64,000 nt of DNA. It comes from Agromyces ramosus (GTDB lineage: Bacteria; Actinomycetota; Actinomycetes; Actinomycetales; Microbacteriaceae). The position numbers and the translations under genes were made by a program. The notes beneath the pieces are model-generated. The model worked only from the letters and a program-made list of their open reading frames with translations, made no database searches and was not told the origin of the DNA. The DNA lies in the NCBI RefSeq assembly GCF_004216665.1, contig NZ_SGWY01000001.1, positions 992,001-1,056,000 of the forward strand, read 5' to 3'. Of this stretch, positions 39,711 through 49,399 are shown in pieces. Numbering within the stretch: the stretch's first letter is position 1; every line of letters starts with the position of its first letter.

Positions 39711-40014
39711 ATGGGCACTCCGCCGGGGAGCCTTCCACAGGTGTCTCGACAGCACAAGCTCACTACGTGCTTCTGGGATTCAGCCGGAAATGAGGCGCAG
39801 AAAAGCTTGGCTGACTCAACAACCTCACCAAGTGTATGCGACGCCAGAGGCAGAGCAAAACCGAGCGGATGCGGCGTGCCGGCGCCCGACGGGAGCGACC
39901 GCGTTTCACGCGATCCGCGTGATGCCGGGGCATCCGCCGGGGTCGTAGCGTGACGGCAGCACCAACGCGCCGGCGAGCGCCGCGCGCATCACGCGGAGGC
40001 AAGGAGTGGTACCC
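39711..40014. other. 304-bp intergenic region after tRNA-Trp
   Basis: No gene seen. It contains the minus-strand promoter region of the trnW-secE-nusG block and, from about 39899, the promoter region of the first duplicated membrane gene: TTTCACGCGATC, GTGATGCCG and a TAGCGT box near 39947-39952 recur in the same order upstream of the second copy. Confidence 0.6.
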
Positions 40015-40422
40015 ATGAGTGACACGCAGGTGACCGGCTGGGTCGGATGGGGCTGGTTCGCCGGCATCATCCTGATCATCGCCGGCGTGATCGACGCGAT
40101 CTACGGCTTCATCGCGGTGTTCCTTCCGAGCAGCTCGTACTTCATCCTCGGCGAGGGCGGACTCGTGCTGCTCGACGTCCAGGGCTGGGGCTGGTGGCAC
40201 GTCATCATCGGCGCAGCGCTGATCCTCGTGGGACTCGCCCTGTTCACGGGCGCCGGATGGGCCCGCGTGACCGCGATCGTCCTCGCCGCGATCAACGGCG
40301 TGAGCCAGCTCTTCCTGCTTCCCGTGCAGCCGTGGTGGTCGCTGATCGTGCTCACGCTCGACGTCCTCGTGATCTACGCGCTCACCGTGCACGGCCGCGA
40401 GCTGAAGGTCGCACGGTCCTGA
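40015..40422 (+). CDS. Four-helix membrane protein (DUF7144-like), tandem copy 1
   Basis: 135 residues: Val-Thr-Gly-Trp-Val-Gly-Trp-Gly-Trp-Phe-Ala-Gly at the start, four membrane helices, Gly-Trp-Gly-Trp-Trp-His in the middle and Pro-Trp-Trp-Ser-Leu-Ile-Val-Leu-Thr-Leu-Asp-Val-Leu-Val-Ile-Tyr-Ala-Leu at the end. This matches the actinobacterial DUF7144 group as I remember it; no function known. RBS AAGGAG 8 nt before ATG. Its downstream neighbour is a clear duplicate with a duplicated promoter region. Confidence 0.8.
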   Translation: MSDTQVTGWVGWGWFAGIILIIAGVIDAIYGFIAVFLPSSSYFILGEGGLVLLDVQGWGWWHVIIGAALILVGLALFTGAGWARVTAIVLAAINGVSQLFLLPVQPWWSLIVLTLDVLVIYALTVHGRELKVARS

Positions 40423-40569
40423 CCGACACGTCCGACGGCGTCGTGCTGGTCGCGGTTTCACGCGATCGGCATGATGCCGCGGCAACCGCAGTCGTCCTAC
40501 CGTGAGGCCCAGCAGCACCGCGCCGACGCGCCCGCCCGGCGCTTCATCCGATCGAAGGGGTGTGGTCCC

Positions 40570-40977
40570 ATGGCCGACAACGAGGTGACCGGCTGGGTCG
40601 GATGGGGCTGGTTCGCCGGCATCGTCCTGCTCATCGCCGGCGTGTTCAGTGCATTGCACGGCTTGACCGCGCTGCTCGCACCCGGGAGCGCGTACTTCGC
40701 CAAGGTCGAGGGCGGGCTGATCGTCTTCGACGTCACCGGGTGGGGATGGTGGCACCTGATCACCGGCATCGCGTTGATCCTCGTGGCCGGCGCGCTCTTC
40801 TCGGGGGCCACGTGGGCCCGCGTCGTGGCGGTGATCCTCGTGGGCATCAACGCGGTCGGGCAGCTGTTCACGATCGCCACGGCGCCCTGGTGGTCGCTGA
40901 TCGTGCTCACGCTCGACGTCCTCATCATCTACGCGCTCACGGTGCACGGCCGCGAGCTGAAGACCAGCGCGCGCTGA
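40570..40977 (+). CDS. Four-helix membrane protein (DUF7144-like), tandem copy 2
   Basis: 135 residues, same length as copy 1 and aligned without gaps; identical at the ends (Val-Thr-Gly-Trp-Val-Gly-Trp-Gly-Trp-Phe-Ala-Gly-Ile; Trp-Trp-Ser-Leu-Ile-Val-Leu-Thr-Leu-Asp-Val-Leu) and divergent in the second helix and the following loop. RBS GAAGGGG. The upstream 100 bp are also homologous to those of copy 1, so each copy has its own promoter. Followed by an oligomer-based hairpin terminator. Confidence 0.8.
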   Translation: MADNEVTGWVGWGWFAGIVLLIAGVFSALHGLTALLAPGSAYFAKVEGGLIVFDVTGWGWWHLITGIALILVAGALFSGATWARVVAVILVGINAVGQLFTIATAPWWSLIVLTLDVLIIYALTVHGRELKTSAR

Positions 40978-40990
40978 CGAGCTGCACCGG

Positions 40991-41024
40991 CCGCGGCATC
41001 CGTTCCGACGAGCGGATGCCGCGG
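40991..41024 (+). terminator. Hairpin terminator from inverted GGATGCCGCGG copies
   Basis: Perfect 12-bp stem CCGCGGCATCCG / CGGATGCCGCGG, 10-nt loop, 14 bp after the copy-2 stop codon. Confidence 0.7.
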
Positions 41025-41109
41025 TTCACGTGTGCGCGCGGCGTCGGCCTAGATTGGAAGCAGTCCCGGCGCGGCCTCCGTCGCCGGCGGCTCGACGAAC
41101 GGGGTCCGG

Positions 41110-42627
41110 ATGGTGCCAGAGCGGGCGGCGCGCCGCGTCGTCGAGCCGCGCAGCAGCGTTGAGGTCACCGGCGAGCACTCGCAGTTCCGGCTCGACCTCG
41201 AGCGGATCCGGTTCTCCCCGTACTTCTCCCGCCTGTCCGCGGTGACCCAGGTGATCGCGCAGCCGGGCGCGGGCCCGCTGATCCACAACCGACTCACCCA
41301 CTCGATCAAGGTGACCGCGGTCGCGCGGGCGATCGCGGTCGGACTGACGGATGCCGCATCCCCCGCGTACGCGCTCGCCGTCGAGCACGGCTGCGACGCC
41401 GTCGTCGTGCAGGCCGCCGCGAGCGCGCACGACCTCGGGCACCCCCCGTTCGGCCATGTCGGCGAACGGGTCCTCGACCGGCTCGCCCGCGAGACGCTCG
41501 GACTCGCCGACGGCTTCGAGGGCAATGCGCAGACCTACCGGATCATCGCCACGCTCGATGTGACCGGCGACGCCCCGCACGGGCTCAACCTCACGGCCGC
41601 CGTCCGGGCGGCGGTCGCGAAGTACCCGTGGACCCGGTTCGTCGATGCCGCCGCCCTGGGCAGCGGCCCCCTGCCCCGCGGGATGCGGCGCGTCGACGGC
41701 GGCGTGGAGGTCGCGAAGTTCTCGGCCTACGACCTCGACGCCGCCGACCTCGCGGAGGCACGCCGGGGACTCCCGCCGCTGGTGCAGTCGCTCGAGTGCT
41801 CGATCATGGACATCGCCGACGACATCGCGTACTCGATCCACGACGTCGACGACTTCTACCGCGCGGGCCTGCTGAGCCAGGGCGCGGTGGCGCGGGAGTT
41901 CCGGGGCTGGGTCGAGGGGTCGGGCGAGCTCCGCGGCGTCGACGACGACGACCTGGTGCTCCGCTCCGCTCCCCCGGGCTCGGCCCTCGAGGCGCTGCGG
42001 CGCAAGCTGCATCGCAGCGACGCATGGGTGGCCGACGACGACGCGTTCGCCGAGGCCGTCGACGTGGTCGCCGACGACCTCGTCGACGGACTCCTCGCGA
42101 TCCCGTTCGACGGTTCGATCGCCTCGGAGCGCGCGCTCTCGTCGTTCACGAACGGCTGGATCAGCCACCTGCAGACGTCGGTGGTCCCCGCCCCACCCGA
42201 CGAGGCGCGCACCGGCACGGTCACCCTCGACCGGCTCGCCTGGCACGAGGTGGAGGTGCTGAAGTTCGTCCATCGCCACTTCATCCTCGACCGGTCCGAC
42301 GTCGTGATGTACCAGCGCGGGCTGAGCCGAGTGCTGACCCGCGCGGTGAAGGGCCTCACCGCCTGGGTCACCGACGACCTCGACCGCGAGCGGGTGCCGC
42401 AACGCCTCAAGGAGCTCGTCGAGCTCGCCGCCGACGGCTACGCGAGGGTCCGGGCTGCCAAGCCCGATGGGGTGCCGATCCCCGACGCGGGCGACGTCCT
42501 GCGGCTCGGGGTCGGCCGTGGCGTCGTCGACTACGTCGCCTCGCTCTCCGACGACCAGGCCCTGGCGGTCTCCGAGGCGATCGACGGCCGCCCCGACCGG
42601 CTCTGGGACATCGGGCAGAACCTCTGA
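41110..42627 (+). CDS. dgt: dGTPase-like HD-domain triphosphohydrolase
   Basis: 505 residues, the size of Dgt-type enzymes. The HD phosphohydrolase core is visible: His-Asn-Arg-Leu-Thr-His-Ser-Ile-Lys-Val, then His107-Asp108 in Ala-His-Asp-Leu-Gly-His-Pro-Pro-Phe-Gly-His, and Met-Asp-Ile-Ala-Asp-Asp-Ile-Ala-Tyr-Ser for the distal aspartate. The N-terminus (Gln-Phe-Arg-Leu-Asp-Leu-Glu-Arg-Ile-Arg-Phe-Ser) is family-typical. It hydrolyses dGTP to deoxyguanosine and triphosphate. Dgt proteins tune nucleotide pools and can limit phage growth; nothing here indicates a defence island. -10 TAGATT about 54 nt upstream of ATG. Confidence 0.88.
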   Translation: MVPERAARRVVEPRSSVEVTGEHSQFRLDLERIRFSPYFSRLSAVTQVIAQPGAGPLIHNRLTHSIKVTAVARAIAVGLTDAASPAYALAVEHGCDAVVVQAAASAHDLGHPPFGHVGERVLDRLARETLGLADGFEGNAQTYRIIATLDVTGDAPHGLNLTAAVRAAVAKYPWTRFVDAAALGSGPLPRGMRRVDGGVEVAKFSAYDLDAADLAEARRGLPPLVQSLECSIMDIADDIAYSIHDVDDFYRAGLLSQGAVAREFRGWVEGSGELRGVDDDDLVLRSAPPGSALEALRRKLHRSDAWVADDDAFAEAVDVVADDLVDGLLAIPFDGSIASERALSSFTNGWISHLQTSVVPAPPDEARTGTVTLDRLAWHEVEVLKFVHRHFILDRSDVVMYQRGLSRVLTRAVKGLTAWVTDDLDRERVPQRLKELVELAADGYARVRAAKPDGVPIPDAGDVLRLGVGRGVVDYVASLSDDQALAVSEAIDGRPDRLWDIGQNL

Positions 42628-42648
42628 CGCAGTCGCGATACGTCGGAC

Positions 42649-45600
42649 TCAGGCGGGCGAGGCGCTCCCGCGCGCCCGGCCGCGCAGCCCACCGAGGGCG
42701 ACGACGAGCAGGCCGACCAGGATGAGCACCACCCCCGCGATCGCGGCCCACCACGCGGCGTCGGCGGGGATGTCGAGGTACACGCTGATGCCGAGGATCC
42801 GCGAGAGGCCCCACGGCAGGAGCGCCATCTCGTCGTTCCACGCCGTGAGCGCCGACTCGAGGCCGATGAGGCCGATGAGGCCGCCGAAGACCGCCAGGAC
42901 CGCTCCGATCGCGGCGACGACGGCGCCGACCGCGCGGAGCACGCCGAGCCGGGCGGCCAGCGCCCAGGCGCCCGCCACGAGCACCCAGCCGAACGCGGCG
43001 AAGGCGATGGTGACGTACGCGGACCGAGCGAGCGGGTCCGTCCAGAAGTGGAACCAGTACCCGCCGGGTCCCGTCGGGGAGAGCACGACGAGGAGCAGCA
43101 CGACCCTCAGGATGGCGGCCCCGCCGACCGCGGCGAGCACGGGCCACGCCGACCGCCGCCCGAGCGCGAGGAGCAGCACGAGCACGAAGACCAGCCACGC
43201 CCCGAGCGTCACGAGCAGGTGCGACGGCGCGAGGAACCAGGTCTGGATGCTGCGGCTGGCGACGAGCGCCACGGCGGGTACCGCGACGAGCAGCACCCGA
43301 TCGGCGCGGCCGAGTCCCTCGGTCACGTCGGCGGCGCGCCACGGCCGGGTGGCCGCCACCCAGAGCGCACGCGCGGCGCCGGCGCCCGGCCATCCGGCTC
43401 GGGCGGCTCCGGACGCGATCCCGTAGGCGACCCACGCCGCGAGCAGCACGAGCAGGATCCGCGCGGCCCAGGCCATCGGCAGGTCCCGCTCCGCGCGCGC
43501 GACGCCGAGCTCGGCGGCGGTGAGGTTGTAGGCGGGATAGGACGGGTCGCCGGCGTACGCGGCCACGTGCGCCGCGGCGGATGCCTCGAACGCGCGCCGC
43601 GCGGCATCCCACCGCTCGTGCGCGGCGGGGTCGCCGGTGTCGTGCCACTCGGCCTGGCGGAGGAACATCTCGCGGTCGTCGCCGAGCATCGCGTACGTGG
43701 ACGCCTGGTAGTCGAGGGTGTCGAGGAACGCCGTGCGGAGCGCCGGATCGCGCCAGCTCGCGGCATCCGTCGCCTCGATCGCCGCGCGCATGCGCTCGAC
43801 CGCCGCGATCGCCCGGTCGCCGCCGGCGATCGCCTCGTCGAGCTCATCGCGGCTGATCTCGTAGATCACGTCGAGCACGGCGCTGTCGCCGGTGACGATG
43901 TCCCACTCGAAGATCCACATCATCGGCGGCGGCTCGAGCCCGATGGCGAACACCCGCCGATCGGCGAACGGGCCGATGTAGAGACCGTCGGTGATCGCGG
44001 CGCGCGACCTCGACATCGCCTCGGAGATCGCCCGCACCGTCGCGGGGTCGTCGGAGAACCAGCGGCGCGCCCAGTCGGCGGTGATCGCGGCGGGGTCGGC
44101 GTCGGGGTCGCGGGCGAGCCGCACGGCGAGCTCGGTGTTGAGCTCGTAGAGCTGCCAGAAGCCCGCCTTCAGCTCGAGCGAGAGCGGGCCGGCGCGCCAC
44201 GGCCCGCCGTCCTGCGTCCAGGTCCAGATGCCCTCGACGTGGGGGTTCGCGGCGATGAAGCGTTGCAGCGCCTCGCGGTAGAGCACGCCGAGGTCGTTCG
44301 GGAACGCCCCGAAGTTCTCGAACTCGCGCCGGCTCTGGAACTCCACGATGCGGCGCTCGTCGCCGATCTCGAGGGTGTGGTTGAGCGGGAGGTGACTGTA
44401 GAAGTCGCCGAGGGTGTACTTCGTCGAGACGATGAGCGCATCGGAGTCGATCCCGTCGAGCACGGCCTCGTACGACGCGTCGTTCGTGTGCATGTCGCCG
44501 ACGGCGCCGACGCCGACGCTCCAGGTGCGGAAGATCACCTCGCGGTCGACGCGCTCCGCCTGGGCGGTGAACGCGGTGAGCATCGCGCGCACCGAGTCCA
44601 CGCTCGTGACGGCGAGATCGGAGTAGTAGTCCCAGCCGGGGAGGTCGTACACGCGTCCGGCCTCGCCGATGCGGACGAGCACCCCGTCGACGTACGGCAT
44701 CGACGCGTACAGCTCGTCGAGACCGGCGGCGTAGACGTCCCAGAAGGCGGGGTCCTCGGTGCCGAGGGAGCCGAAGCGCTCGACCAGGTACTCCTCGAGC
44801 GGCGTCGTCAGCGCGAGCATGTCGGTGCGGAAGTAGACATCGAGGCCGACGTCGTGCGCGTACTGCCACATCGGCCCGAACGCGTCCTGCATCGCGATGG
44901 CCCGGGCGACGTGCGCGTCGTCGGGGCCGTACACGTCGTCGCCGTCGCCGACGCCCGAGAACGTGAGGTACTCGATGAATCCCGGAATGGCGATGGCGTT
45001 GTAGCCCTCGGCGAGCGCGTGGCGCACGTACACCTCGAAGTCGGCGCGCGCGACCTCGAGCGCCGCCTCGTCCACGTAGGGGGCGTCGGCGAGGATGACG
45101 TCGGCGAAGGCCTTGGAGTTGTGCGAGTAGTCGTCGCCGGCCGTCCAGGCGGTCTCGTCCACCGCGACGCCGACGGCACCGAGGTCGACCATGCGGAACC
45201 CGAGCCGGGAGTCCACCGTCTCGCCGAGGTGCTCGTCGACGGCGCGACCGTCGCGGGCGGCGGCCGCGAGATCGTACACGCCGAGCACGGCGCCGGCTTC
45301 GGATGCCGCGACGATGCGCAGCGCGTCGGGCGAGCCCTCCACCCGGTAGGACTCGTCGTCATCGGGACCGTCGCCGGCGACGACCTCGATGGCGGCCGTG
45401 CCGTCGGTCGCGGCGGCGTCGGCGACCGCGTCCCGCAGCTCGGAGACGGCGAGGTCCATGCGTGCGGACGTCGGCGCGACCACCTCCGTGAATGCCGGCG
45501 GTGCGATGGTGGGCGTCTCGGGCGCGGCGACGAGCGTCTCGGCCGGGATGTCGGCGGGCTCGCTCCGGATGCCGAGCTCGTCGCCGAGCACGACGGCGAC

Positions 45601-45672
45601 GCCGGCGCCCAGCGCCACGAGCACCGTGAGCGCGACGCCGGCGAGTACACCCCGTCGGGTTCGCGCCATCAC
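42649..45672 (-). CDS. Membrane-anchored GH67-like (alpha-glucuronidase-like) protein with polytopic C-terminus
   Basis: 1007 residues. Residues 9-31 form an N-terminal membrane anchor. About 60-150 is a GH67N/GH20b-type alpha/beta domain (Ala-Val-Ser-Glu-Leu; Glu-Ser-Tyr-Arg-Val; Gly-Val-Tyr-Asp-Leu). About 155-560 is a TIM-barrel-like region. Three acids fall where GH67 enzymes carry catalysis: Glu337 (Arg-Ile-Gly-Glu-Ala-Gly), Asp423 (Leu-Gly-Asp-Phe) and Glu444 (Val-Glu-Phe-Gln). Gly-Ile-Trp-Thr-Trp-Thr-Gln-Asp-Gly-Gly-Pro resembles the GH67 C-terminal part. From about 733 seven membrane helices follow, an unusual fusion. GTG start with TACGCT 7 nt upstream (leaderless). Divergent from the phytase-like/GDPD gene. 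Substrate unknown. Confidence 0.65.
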   Translation of the reverse strand: MMARTRRGVLAGVALTVLVALGAGVAVVLGDELGIRSEPADIPAETLVAAPETPTIAPPAFTEVVAPTSARMDLAVSELRDAVADAAATDGTAAIEVVAGDGPDDDESYRVEGSPDALRIVAASEAGAVLGVYDLAAAARDGRAVDEHLGETVDSRLGFRMVDLGAVGVAVDETAWTAGDDYSHNSKAFADVILADAPYVDEAALEVARADFEVYVRHALAEGYNAIAIPGFIEYLTFSGVGDGDDVYGPDDAHVARAIAMQDAFGPMWQYAHDVGLDVYFRTDMLALTTPLEEYLVERFGSLGTEDPAFWDVYAAGLDELYASMPYVDGVLVRIGEAGRVYDLPGWDYYSDLAVTSVDSVRAMLTAFTAQAERVDREVIFRTWSVGVGAVGDMHTNDASYEAVLDGIDSDALIVSTKYTLGDFYSHLPLNHTLEIGDERRIVEFQSRREFENFGAFPNDLGVLYREALQRFIAANPHVEGIWTWTQDGGPWRAGPLSLELKAGFWQLYELNTELAVRLARDPDADPAAITADWARRWFSDDPATVRAISEAMSRSRAAITDGLYIGPFADRRVFAIGLEPPPMMWIFEWDIVTGDSAVLDVIYEISRDELDEAIAGGDRAIAAVERMRAAIEATDAASWRDPALRTAFLDTLDYQASTYAMLGDDREMFLRQAEWHDTGDPAAHERWDAARRAFEASAAAHVAAYAGDPSYPAYNLTAAELGVARAERDLPMAWAARILLVLLAAWVAYGIASGAARAGWPGAGAARALWVAATRPWRAADVTEGLGRADRVLLVAVPAVALVASRSIQTWFLAPSHLLVTLGAWLVFVLVLLLALGRRSAWPVLAAVGGAAILRVVLLLVVLSPTGPGGYWFHFWTDPLARSAYVTIAFAAFGWVLVAGAWALAARLGVLRAVGAVVAAIGAVLAVFGGLIGLIGLESALTAWNDEMALLPWGLSRILGISVYLDIPADAAWWAAIAGVVLILVGLLVVALGGLRGRARGSASPA

Positions 45673-45799
45673 GTGGAGCAGCGTAGCAAGAGTGGGACAG
45701 ATGTCCCACTCTGTGCCCCACCTGTGCGTTCACCGAGCGGCCGCGGTGACGTCGCCTCCCGGCCACCTCGAGGTCGGATGCCGCCGATTGGCTCGCGCC

Positions 45800-48079
45800 A
45801 TGAGCCGAAACCGAACACGCAGCGCCCTGCCGCGCCTCCTCGCACTGACCGCAACGGCGGCCGCCACGGCCGCCATCCTCGTCCCCGCACCGGCCATGGC
45901 CGCCGGAAACGGCGCGTCGGAGGGCACCTCGCAGTCGCCCTTCGTCCAGGCGTTCGAGCCGACCCTCGTCGCCCGCGCGACGCTGTCCGCCGATCACCTG
46001 GAGCCCGGCCCGGCATCGGGTGCGCTCGCCTCGCCGGCCAACGGTCGCACGGGCCCATGGGCCGGCCAGGTGATCCCCGGCTTCTCGGCCGCGATCGACA
46101 ACGGCGACGGCACGTTCTGGGCCCAGCCCGACAACGGGTTCGGCACGAAGTCGAACTCCGCCGACTTCCTGCTGCGCAACTACCTGGTGCGCCCGGCCTG
46201 GCAGACCGCCGACGGTGGCGACGGCTCGATCGTCGTCGAGCGCTTCATCTCGTACAACGACCGCAACGACGTGCTCGACTTCCCCGTCGCGAACGAGGGC
46301 ACGCCCGACCGCCTGCTCACCGGTGCCGACTTCGACATCGAGTCGGTCGTGCGCGCGAAGGACGGCACGTTCTGGGTCGGCGAGGAGTTCGGCCCGTTCC
46401 TCCTCCACTTCGACGCCGAGGGCACGCTGCTCGAGAAGCCGTTCTCGCTCACGGGCGCCAAGTCGCCGCAGAACCCCTACCTCCAGGCGGGCGAGACGCC
46501 GCGCGTACGCGCCAGCCGCGGGTTCGAGGCGCTCGCGGCATCCGTGGACGGCCGCTACCTCTACCCGGTGATCGAGGGCTCCTACGCCGACGACGCCGAC
46601 CTGCGGCGCCGCGAGATCCACGAGTTCGACACCCGCCGCGGGGAGTACACCGGTCGCACGTGGAGCTACCAGGCCGACCAGGAGGCGAACGTCATCGGCG
46701 ACGCCTTCACCGTGCGCAACGACGTGCTGCTCCTCATCGAGCGCGACGACTTCGAGGGCGCGCAGTCGGTGACGAAGCGCGTCTACGAGGTCGACCTGCG
46801 GCGCGCCGACGCGCAGGGGTACCTCGAGAAGACCCTCGTGCTCGACGCGCTGCGCATCGCGAACCCCGACGGCATCGGTGCGGGCGACGGCTACGGCACC
46901 GGGGCCGTGTTCTCCCTCCCCGTGCAGTCCTTCGAGACCGTGCTGCAGCTGAAGGACGGGAACCTGCTCATCGGCAACGACAACAACTTCCCGGGCAACG
47001 ACGCACGCATCCCGGGCACGCCCGACGACACCGAGTTCGCCGTCGTCGACCTCGACAAGGTGAAGATCGAGCCGTCCGACGTGACCCTGGTCGGCCACCG
47101 GGGCGCCAGCGGCCACCGCCCCGAGCACACGCTCGCGTCGTACGAGACCGCCATCGTGCAGTGCGCCGACTACATCGAGCCCGACGTCGTCTCGACGAAG
47201 GACGGCGTGCTCGTCGCCCGCCACGAGAACGAGATCAGCGGCACGACGGATGTCTCCGCCCGCGCCGAGTTCGCGCCGCGGAAGGCGACCAAGGTGATCG
47301 ACGGCGTGAGCGTCACCGGCTGGTTCGCGGAGGACTTCACGCTCGCCGAGCTCCGGACGCTGCGCGCGAAGGAGCGGCTGCCGATCACCCGCCCGTCGAA
47401 CACGGCCTTCGACGGGCTCTACCAGGTGCCGACGCTCGACGAGGTCATCGACCTCGCCCGGCACTCGGTGAGCTGCGACGGGCGACAGGTCGGCGTCTAC
47501 CCCGAGACGAAGCACCCGACGTACTTCGACTCGATCGGACTCTCGCTCGAGGAGCCGCTCGTCGCCGCCCTGCAGGCGAACGGCGTCGACCGCGCCGACG
47601 CGCCGGTGATCGTGCAGAGCTTCGAGGTCGGCAACCTGCGCGAGCTCGACTCCCTGACCGACGTCACGCTCGCCCAGCTCGTGAGCTCGTCGGGTCGTCC
47701 GTACGACTTCACCGCAGCCGGCGACCCGCGCACCTACGCCGACCTCGTGACGCCTGCCGGCCTCGCCCAGATCGCGACCTACGCCGAGGGTGTCGGGCTC
47801 GAGAAGTCGGTCATGATCCCGCGCACCCCGGCCGGCACCCTGGGCGCGCCGAGGCCGGTGATCGCCGACGCCCACGCGGCGGGGCTCACGGTGCACGGCT
47901 GGACGTTCCGGCTCGAGAACCAGTTCCTGCCGGTCGAGTTCCGCTCGTCGAGCGACCCGAACGCGCCCGGCGACCTGGCCGGCGAGCTGCAGGTGTTCGT
48001 CGACGCCGGCATGGACGGCGTGTTCAGCGACCACCCCGATGTCGCCGTGACGATCGACACGGTCACCGCCGAGGGCTGA
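45800..48079 (+). CDS. Secreted esterase-like phytase family / glycerophosphodiester phosphodiesterase fusion
   Basis: 759 residues. Signal peptide (Arg-Leu-Leu-Ala-Leu-Thr-Ala ... Ala-Met-Ala cleavage near residue 34). About 50-420: esterase-like phytase beta-propeller (Ile-Pro-Gly-Phe-Ser-Ala-Ala; Thr-Phe-Trp-Ala-Gln-Pro-Asp-Asn-Gly-Phe-Gly; Gly-Glu-Glu-Phe-Gly-Pro-Phe; Gly-Asp-Gly-Tyr-Gly). From about 431: GDPD domain (Gly-His-Arg-Gly-Ala-Ser-Gly-His-Arg-Pro-Glu-His-Thr; Glu-Pro-Asp-Val-Val; catalytic His in Ala-Arg-His-Glu-Asn). It likely releases phosphate or glycerol from exported phosphodiesters or teichoic-acid-like glycerol phosphates. Such two-domain secreted enzymes are known in Actinobacteria. 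Followed by a hairpin terminator. Confidence 0.86.
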   Translation: MSRNRTRSALPRLLALTATAAATAAILVPAPAMAAGNGASEGTSQSPFVQAFEPTLVARATLSADHLEPGPASGALASPANGRTGPWAGQVIPGFSAAIDNGDGTFWAQPDNGFGTKSNSADFLLRNYLVRPAWQTADGGDGSIVVERFISYNDRNDVLDFPVANEGTPDRLLTGADFDIESVVRAKDGTFWVGEEFGPFLLHFDAEGTLLEKPFSLTGAKSPQNPYLQAGETPRVRASRGFEALAASVDGRYLYPVIEGSYADDADLRRREIHEFDTRRGEYTGRTWSYQADQEANVIGDAFTVRNDVLLLIERDDFEGAQSVTKRVYEVDLRRADAQGYLEKTLVLDALRIANPDGIGAGDGYGTGAVFSLPVQSFETVLQLKDGNLLIGNDNNFPGNDARIPGTPDDTEFAVVDLDKVKIEPSDVTLVGHRGASGHRPEHTLASYETAIVQCADYIEPDVVSTKDGVLVARHENEISGTTDVSARAEFAPRKATKVIDGVSVTGWFAEDFTLAELRTLRAKERLPITRPSNTAFDGLYQVPTLDEVIDLARHSVSCDGRQVGVYPETKHPTYFDSIGLSLEEPLVAALQANGVDRADAPVIVQSFEVGNLRELDSLTDVTLAQLVSSSGRPYDFTAAGDPRTYADLVTPAGLAQIATYAEGVGLEKSVMIPRTPAGTLGAPRPVIADAHAAGLTVHGWTFRLENQFLPVEFRSSSDPNAPGDLAGELQVFVDAGMDGVFSDHPDVAVTIDTVTAEG

Positions 48080-48096
48080 CGCGGGACCATCGTCCC

Positions 48097-48134
48097 GACG
48101 AGCGGGCGGATGCTGCGGCATCCGTCCGCTCGTC
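48097..48134 (+). terminator. Hairpin terminator after the GDPD fusion gene
   Basis: 17-bp arms starting GACGAGCGGGCGGATGC (48097-48113) and 48118-48134, one G-U pair, 4-nt loop, 17 bp past the stop. The inner stem is again the GGATGC/GCATCC oligomer. Confidence 0.8.
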
Positions 48135-48181
48135 GCGTGGAGGCCGTGCCACGCGGCATCCGCTCGCCCTAGGCTGTGAGG

Positions 48182-49399
48182 GTGACCGAGAAGCCGCGCC
48201 TGTCCGCCCGAATCGCCGCCATCGCCGAGTCAGCGACCCTGAAGGTCGATGCGAAGGCGAAGGCCCTCCAGGCCGAGGGCCGCCCGGTCATCTCGTACGC
48301 GGCCGGCGAGCCCGACTTCGCCACGCCCGAGTACATCGTCGAGGCCGCGCTCGCGGCCACCCGCGACCCGAGGAACTACCGCTACACGCCCGCGGCCGGC
48401 CTGCCCGAGCTGCGCGAGGCGGTCGCCGCGAAGACCCTGCGCGACTCCGGCCTCGAGGTCGGCGCCGGCCAGGTCGTCGTCACCAACGGCGGCAAGCAGG
48501 CCGTGTACCAGGCGTTCCAGGTGCTGCTCGACGAGGGCGACGAGGTGCTCGTGCCGACGCCGTACTGGACCACCTACCCCGAGGCCATCAAGCTCGCCGG
48601 CGGTCGCCAGGTCGATGTCTTCGCGGGTGCCGACCAGGGCTACCTCGTCACGATCGAGCAGCTCGAGGCGGCGCGCACCGACCGCACCAAGGTGCTCCTC
48701 TTCGTCTCGCCCTCGAACCCCACGGGCGCCGTCTACGCGCCCGAGCAGGTGAAGGCCATCGGGGAATGGGCGCTCGAGCACGGCATCTGGGTCGTGTCCG
48801 ACGAGATCTACCAGAACCTCACCTACGCCGACGACGAGGACGGCGTGCCCCCGCGTGCGGTGTCGATCGTCGAGGCCGTGCCCGAGCTCGCGAACCAGGC
48901 CATCCTCGTCAACGGCGTCGCGAAGACGTACGCGATGACGGGATGGCGGCTCGGCTGGATGGTCGGCCCGAACGACGTCATCAGGGGCGCGGCGAACCTG
49001 CAGTCGCATCTCTCGTCGAACGTGTCGAACATCTCGCAGCGCGCCGCGATCGCCGCCCTCACGGGCCCGCAGGACGCCGTCGAGGAGATGCGCCGCGCCT
49101 TCGACCGCCGCCGCCGCACGATCGTGGCCGAGCTCTCCAAGATCGAGGGCGTCACGGTGCCGGTGCCGCAGGGCGCGTTCTACGTCTACCCCGACGTCTC
49201 CGGCCTGCTCGGCCGCGAGTGGGGCGGCGCCACCCCCGCCACGTCCCTCGAGCTCGCCGACCTCATGCTCGAGCAGGCCGAGGTCGCCGCCGTGCCGGGC
49301 GAGGCGTTCGGCCCCAGCGGCTACCTGCGCCTGAGCTACGCGCTCGGCGACGGCCCCCTGCTCGAGGGCATCCAGCGCCTGCAGCGCCTGTTCGGCTGA
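48182..49399 (+). CDS. aspC: Aspartate aminotransferase-like PLP enzyme
   Basis: 405 residues of class I aminotransferase subgroup Ib. Motifs: [39 protein letters not shown], Schiff-base Lys248 in [12 protein letters not shown], and Arg in Tyr-Leu-Arg-Leu-Ser-Tyr. Transfers the amino group of aspartate to 2-oxoglutarate. GTG 48182 sits 6 nt after the TAGGCT box. In many relatives this gene is next to tRNA-Trp/secE; here 8 kb of other genes intervene. Confidence 0.9.
   Translation: MTEKPRLSARIAAIAESATLKVDAKAKALQAEGRPVISYAAGEPDFATPEYIVEAALAATRDPRNYRYTPAAGLPELREAVAAKTLRDSGLEVGAGQVVVTNGGKQAVYQAFQVLLDEGDEVLVPTPYWTTYPEAIKLAGGRQVDVFAGADQGYLVTIEQLEAARTDRTKVLLFVSPSNPTGAVYAPEQVKAIGEWALEHGIWVVSDEIYQNLTYADDEDGVPPRAVSIVEAVPELANQAILVNGVAKTYAMTGWRLGWMVGPNDVIRGAANLQSHLSSNVSNISQRAAIAALTGPQDAVEEMRRAFDRRRRTIVAELSKIEGVTVPVPQGAFYVYPDVSGLLGREWGGATPATSLELADLMLEQAEVAAVPGEAFGPSGYLRLSYALGDGPLLEGIQRLQRLFG

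Noticed and set aside
41110..42627. dGTPase as part of an anti-phage island
   Set aside because: No restriction, retron, CBASS or toxin-antitoxin gene is adjacent; housekeeping dNTP control is the simpler reading.
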